A DNA stretch of 64,000 nt from contig CM082592.2 in NCBI GenBank assembly GCA_040954595.2, positions 7,006,001-7,070,000 of the forward strand, written 5' to 3'. Shown here piece by piece: positions 27,660-64,000 of the stretch (position 1 is its first letter; every line of letters starts with the position of its first letter). This stretch comes from Balanoglossus misakiensis (taxonomy: Eukaryota > Hemichordata). The notes under the pieces are model-generated. The model had not been told where the DNA came from and did no database searches. It saw only the letters and a list, made by a program, of their open reading frames with translations. A program made the translations under genes and the position numbers.

Positions 27660-29398
27660 ATATTTAGTTTTTATTTCCCGCTTAGCCACTGATTGTGTAC
27701 GGATCAATTTTCAATTCACTTTGAGATACTGAGAGACTTGCACGCGTCGTGGTTTCTCCATGGCAACCAGTGCACGTCTCCTGGTTACAAGCGCGCGCCA
27801 TCTGTGCCAACTGTGACTGTCAACTCCCTTTTGCTTCGGCGCGGTTCGCATTTTTTAGAACCAATTTGACAGCGATCTCTAGGGTATGGTCTTTTTGTTA
27901 ATTTTGAATATAAATTGTCAAAAATTTTGCGACAAAAGATGGGATTTAGGCCCACTGATTTTCCCGGGAATAATGTGCCTTCAATAGAGATCACATATTT
28001 TGCAAGATGTTTTTTCTCGGTCTCAAAAATGTAATTAATTTTTGTCTTGTTGCTCACGAGCTATATTCAGCGTTATGATGTACTTTCTCCACGGCATATT
28101 CATGGTATGATGAGTTTTAATGGTGATTCTGAGCCACTCCCATTAAAACCCATATAACCCTAACTTTGGCTATTGTTCGAGTGTTTCCCTTACCCCGGTT
28201 TCTTGTTTTACAGAGAACAACAATAGCATCTTTCCCGTCAGATGGGTCTGAAACGTCTGTAGACGTCAATGTCCGCCGGAATGCACTTACTGCCGGCCGC
28301 CAAATTACACTTGACACGATAACCCAAGGATAATCCGACTTTGTCGGTGTGGAATCGCGCCCTCAAGGTCACCCTTGAACGTGGTTTGGTAGCAAAACAG
28401 TGTGGACATCCATCATTCATTTGCTGCTTCAAGAGCACTTGTCTTCTTTTAGAGGAAGACTCGATATTCGGGCTAACCCCACCTATAACATGACATTTTC
28501 CCGCAACACGTTCTTTCTCCGCGAGACTGGAATCGGGAACACGAATATTTCTACATACGAGTTCGCGTGAAATTAGTTTATCATCAATTTACAAACCGTT
28601 ACTATAGCCTGTTAGAATTGCCACTCTGGTGTTTTGTGTATATTACCAGTATCTCGTGTGTTCACGTCACTGTGACGTGTTGATGATATTCATGGTTTAG
28701 GATCAATTTTTGATTTGTCATACTTAACACAAACGGTCGAAAACGGACGCGCTCGGCAACTTGAATAGTGGAAACGGTGATGGCGTTTTTCTGGGCATCG
28801 CCCGTAATATTAACGCGAGTTACAAAACACTACCAGGGTTTGTCGGTAGAGTCAATCAAAATCGATCATGCACTTGACGAAGTGTTATCAACGACACTGG
28901 AGAGGCCGTTGAAGTGTTGCCATAGATACGGGGGGACGCTACTCAAATCGGTCCAGGGTGGAAACCGCCCTAGTTTGTGAGAAACTCTCGCGTATTTTGC
29001 GTGTGCTTGTGATTTTTGTTTATATCGCGTTGGATTCGTGACCCAGCCTTGAAAATTGCCCAAAACAGGATATGCGCAGAAGCAAACCCCATTATAGATG
29101 GATATTTAACAATTTCGATGTTTTTAAACGTTTTCTTTGCGTTTGTTATACAAGACCCAGAGACAAAAGGGGCGGTGTGGAATAATTTCAATCGGAGTGT
29201 CTCTAAATTTACATTAGCAATTCCCTCTGACAATTACACTTCCTTATTTTGTGGATTTCTAGAATTATCAGGAAGTGCGTTAATTTGGTTTTATTGCAGG
29301 CTATTGGACTGAATATGTCGGTTACTAGTGATATAGACGAATGGGTCTATAAAAATTGTGTAATTTATGCTCGGGTCTTTCGGGGCGTCTTAACGTCT

Positions 29399-29452
29399 CC
29401 AAGCCACTAGTCTAGAATCTACGAACGGATAGATTCTAGACTACCAAGCCAC
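29399..29452. mobile_element. 36-bp perfect hairpin flanked by 9-bp direct repeats (possible miniature insertion)
   Basis: Arms TAGTCTAGAATCTA (29408-29421) and TAGATTCTAGACTA (29430-29443) are exact reverse complements around the 8-nt loop CGAACGGA. The hairpin is bordered on both sides by the identical direct repeat CCAAGCCAC (29399-29407 and 29444-29452), as a target-site duplication would be. It encodes nothing. A 9-bp duplication is typical of Mutator-like elements, but the element is far shorter than known miniature transposons, so the mechanism is open. Confidence 0.55.
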
Positions 29453-31194
29453 AGAAAAAGCTTCGTTGCGAGAACGAGAGCGCTCAAAAGATTCGCGTCA
29501 ACTTTTGGCGGAAAAATATCGTTTGAGCCTTCAGGGGGAAAAACTCAAGCGCAGAACTTCAAAACCGTTTTCGCGTTTCATTGAAAATAAGAGAACCGCA
29601 GTTCCCTGTCAGGATAGAATAAACAATCCAGAAATTAATGGTTCAAGGAGCACCCACTTTAGATATTTTCCACCTGAAATGTTGAGATGGCAGCCAAATA
29701 TTGGGTCAGCGCCGCGCTAAAACGGAAATTCGGCGACCAGAAAAAATTGTCAATTCTGGCACGGTAAAAAAAGAACGTCTTTTAGGCCCATGCGTTTTTA
29801 ATTTTATACCATAAAGTTTTTTTGGAGGTACGATGATGAAAAGGAACGTAATTAAAAGTAAAAAAAGGGCGAACTGGGTTGAAATGCGGGGACTGTGTTT
29901 TGCACCAGTGGAGTTCGAGAACGAGACATCATTTGAATTGCTTTGTTCGGATGTTGGAGCTCGGCACATATCACTGGCAAACGGAGTCGAATATCCGCTA
30001 TTTTGCTGTGGTAACACGTCGCGCAGATCTCGACAATGGTATTAATATTCAATTTACATGCTACGTTGGTATAAAACCGCGGGGACTGCGTCTCAAACTA
30101 CTGACCGCCCTGAATACAAAAACAGAAGCTGACGCACTCGGGAGGCAGGTCCCCGAGGTTTATTTTTCTTTTATCAGATTTGCCAAGCTTATCTTTGGCT
30201 TGGGAAAGGTGGGTATTGCGACTGCGGGATCGAATTCAAAGCCTGCCGCTAATGTTTGTTTGCAAGAGTCGCACTGTGATCGCGAAGGACCCAGGCTTCA
30301 AGTTGGAAGTGGGCCAACGCTTGGTGTGTTCGTCCACTCAGGTGGACCGATAAAGTCCACTATGTTCGGCGTTTGACTTCCATTACAGTGTAGTCACATT
30401 CAATTTAACGCCGTCCGTGTCAAATTTCATCACCTTTTCCCTCCCCGAGTCCGCTTTGTCGCCGGGACCGTTTTATATCGATCTAAACCGTGAAAATCTG
30501 TCGATTTATTAAGCCGTGACATAATTACATGTTAAAGCTATCCTCAATATTAAGGACTCAATAACTTCATTGATTGCGAACTTCTTTAAAATGCTCGAAA
30601 TACTAGGAGTATACGATGTATTAAATTTTGTAAATACGCAACAGGACAAAGGGGTATTTGTTTGGCGGGGTGCTGAACCGTCGTGAATACTGTCAGCGGA
30701 TGTCGCAAAGTTACGCAGTTTGAAACCTTCAGAATAGTCGTAGTTTTTTGTCGGAGGCCTTAGAACTCTTGGAAGTCATTCAACTTTTTTTTTATTAATT
30801 GGCCGACGAACAATTAGCATTTTTGATTAACTATTGCGCGGAAAGCACCTTGGGTTCAGAAGACGTTTTTTTTCGAGTGTTCCAGATCGTGTGCGCGTAT
30901 ATGTAGGGCTTCACCTCTGAAATTAATTTCTCCCTGGCTGACACACGTCAAATGAACTTTAAAAGCTGCGGGTCTTCGAGTAGGCGCCGCGGTCGGGAGC
31001 GTTCGTACTCCCGATGGCGAACCTAGCTGAATCATCAGAGGTGGATGAAAATTGACGAGCAAATGCGTAGTCCCCCGGCCGCGAAAATGACGCGTTGGCG
31101 GTGATGTGTGGCGGAGAAAGGGGGGGATAGGCCTGCATGTACAATCCCCTTGCTATTTTTTGCCCGTGTTCGACTTTAGCATAGATTATGTATA

Positions 31195-31503
31195 TTAGGC
31201 GGCAATCGACTGAAGTCAGCGGTGGGCGGGGATAGCCTTGGTGGACACGTGACCATACAATTGTGAAGTCGGTACCGCCACAAAGTGAAGTGAGTCTAAA
31301 GAGAGACAGAGGGAGAGAGAGCGAGAGAGACGACAACCCGAACCACGACACAAGAGGGCCACTACTCGAGTACTAGGCAAAGCGGCGAGCTCGTAGATTA
31401 GCTGGCTCTGACGTCGAACTTCAACCTTCCCCGTGTGTGTGCCGCAAGCCTGCCGAATCGCGGACCAAAATATGTCCCGATCGGAGCGAAATCCGTGGCC
31501 AAA
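31195..31503 (+). promoter_or_regulatory. ZNRF3: Candidate ZNRF3 promoter and 5' UTR
   Basis: Within 310 bp upstream of the ATG there is a GC box (GGGCGGGG, 31224-31231) and a CACGTG E-box (31246-31251), then a GA-rich stretch at 31301-31332 and CpG-rich sequence to the start codon. No TATA box is obvious. The transcription start is not visible from sequence and I infer it to lie between the E-box and the ATG. Confidence 0.45.
31301..31332. repeat. GA-rich microsatellite in the ZNRF3 leader region
   Basis: Interrupted GA and GACA units lie about 170 bp upstream of the start codon. Confidence 0.85.
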
Positions 31504-63322
<31,819 letters not shown>

Positions 63323-64000
63323 GGAATTCATATGGCTTCCAAACTTATTATCAATATTTGAAAGAGAAATTTCAGTTCTCTGATTTTTTTGTCAAGTTCA
63401 AGATCTTGTTGTTTTTCATTCTTTTTATAATATAAATACAAAAAGCAATGTTTTTTGACACATACCTTTGTAATATATTACAAAAAAGAAACTACGACTA
63501 TATTTATATATACTTTTGCTATCGATATGTATTTATTAAGTCTTTTTGAATATACCTCAGAGTTGTATGATTGGCTGAGCTGACCCACCTTTGTATGTTT
63601 GTTGTAAAATGATTTCTCTAAAGTTGACCTGCTTTTTATTAGAGTTTTGAAGGAAAGGAAACATTTTCATCTCATTTGCTTGTTTGCTGAAGGAAGTTCT
63701 GATAAAACTGTGTAGTGGCTTGCTTGGTTTGTGTAACCCCTCTCACACCCCTGCTTGAAAATGGTATGGTCTGCTGGATCATCGGAGCTTGACAGAGCCA
63801 CGGGAACCTGGGTGTAGCATTTCTTTGGGCATTTTTTATTGTGGACTAAAATTTTTGTTTCCTGTTCGAAGTTTAGCGTTGTTATCGGTTTTGTCGAACT
63901 ATATTTACAACATTATGGAATACACGGCATCCTGCAGCTACACAGTTTTAGAAACAGAAATGAGTCTTTGGGATTTTCGGAAACCCTACTAATCCGACCA
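63323..64000 (+). other. ZNRF3: ZNRF3 3' UTR and downstream
   Basis: AT-rich, CpG-poor sequence follows the stop codon. There is an 18-bp perfect palindrome TTTGTAATATATTACAAA at 63467-63484. I see no AATAAA, so the polyadenylation site is either non-canonical or beyond the window. Confidence 0.55.

Larger units (their letters stand above)
10207..31503. other. Intergenic region between divergent T-box and ZNRF3 genes, including unseen 5' exons
   Basis: About 21 kb separates the first readable T-box exon from the ZNRF3 start codon. It should contain the T-box promoter and at least one 5' exon, and the ZNRF3 5' UTR at its right end. I found no protein of known family on either strand. The longest frames, such as the one at 29879-30376 (165 codons, plus strand), resemble nothing I recognise and are probably chance. 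Structured items are listed separately: microsatellites, homopolymers, a pentanucleotide array and a hairpin with flanking direct repeats. Confidence 0.7.

Noticed and set aside
29879-30376. 165-codon plus-strand frame in the intergenic region
   Set aside because: No recognisable family, no splice or start context supporting it; length is within chance for a 64-kb window.
31435-31503. Upstream extension of the ZNRF3 N-terminus
   Set aside because: The codon at 31435 is GTG, not ATG. The first in-frame ATG after the TAG at 31399 is 31504 and it opens the signal peptide directly.

Overview
The window is nuclear DNA from a metazoan, most likely an invertebrate bilaterian. Coding sequence is sparse and split by long introns with standard splice signals. 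Only two genes can be recognised, both animal developmental regulators. Microsatellites and long G/C homopolymers are common. CpG density is mosaic: high on the left and sharply low inside the large right-hand gene, as expected for invertebrate gene-body methylation. I cannot name the species.

Left part (1 to about 10.2 kb, minus strand): two internal exons of a T-box transcription factor (9999-10206 and 2715-2982) carry the first half of the T-box. The rest of the T-box lies beyond the left edge, and the N-terminal exon was not found. The intron between the two exons only keeps frame if it uses a GC-AG donor. The protein mixes Tbx4/5-like, Tbx2/3-like and Tbx6/16-like residues, so the subfamily is left open.

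Middle (10.2 to 31.5 kb): a CpG-rich gap between the two divergently transcribed genes with no recognisable protein gene. It holds GA/GACA microsatellites, a degenerate pentanucleotide array, long homopolymers and a 36-bp hairpin flanked by perfect 9-bp direct repeats that resembles a tiny insertion.

Right part (31.5 to 63.3 kb, plus strand): a complete nine-exon orthologue of ZNRF3/RNF43, the transmembrane E3 ubiquitin ligase that removes Frizzled and LRP6 from the cell surface and so restrains Wnt signalling. Its parts are a signal peptide, a PA-like ectodomain, one membrane helix, a complete RING-H2 and a long disordered tail with two poly-His runs. The model gives 748 residues; every junction keeps frame. 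Intron 1 is 18.9 kb. A sharp CpG drop near 33.84 kb, about 2.1 kb after exon 1, marks the start of the depleted gene body. Short CpG-rich islands persist inside it (about 38.8-39.1, 43.4-44.2, 46.9-47.2 and 50.9-51.1 kb) and carry CCAAT, nuclear-receptor or other motifs, making them candidate regulatory elements.

The genes do not form an operon. One encodes a nuclear DNA-binding patterning factor and the other a membrane Wnt antagonist; their divergent neighbourhood may share regulatory DNA, but that is inference. I found no convincing tRNA, rRNA, CRISPR array or autonomous transposon.
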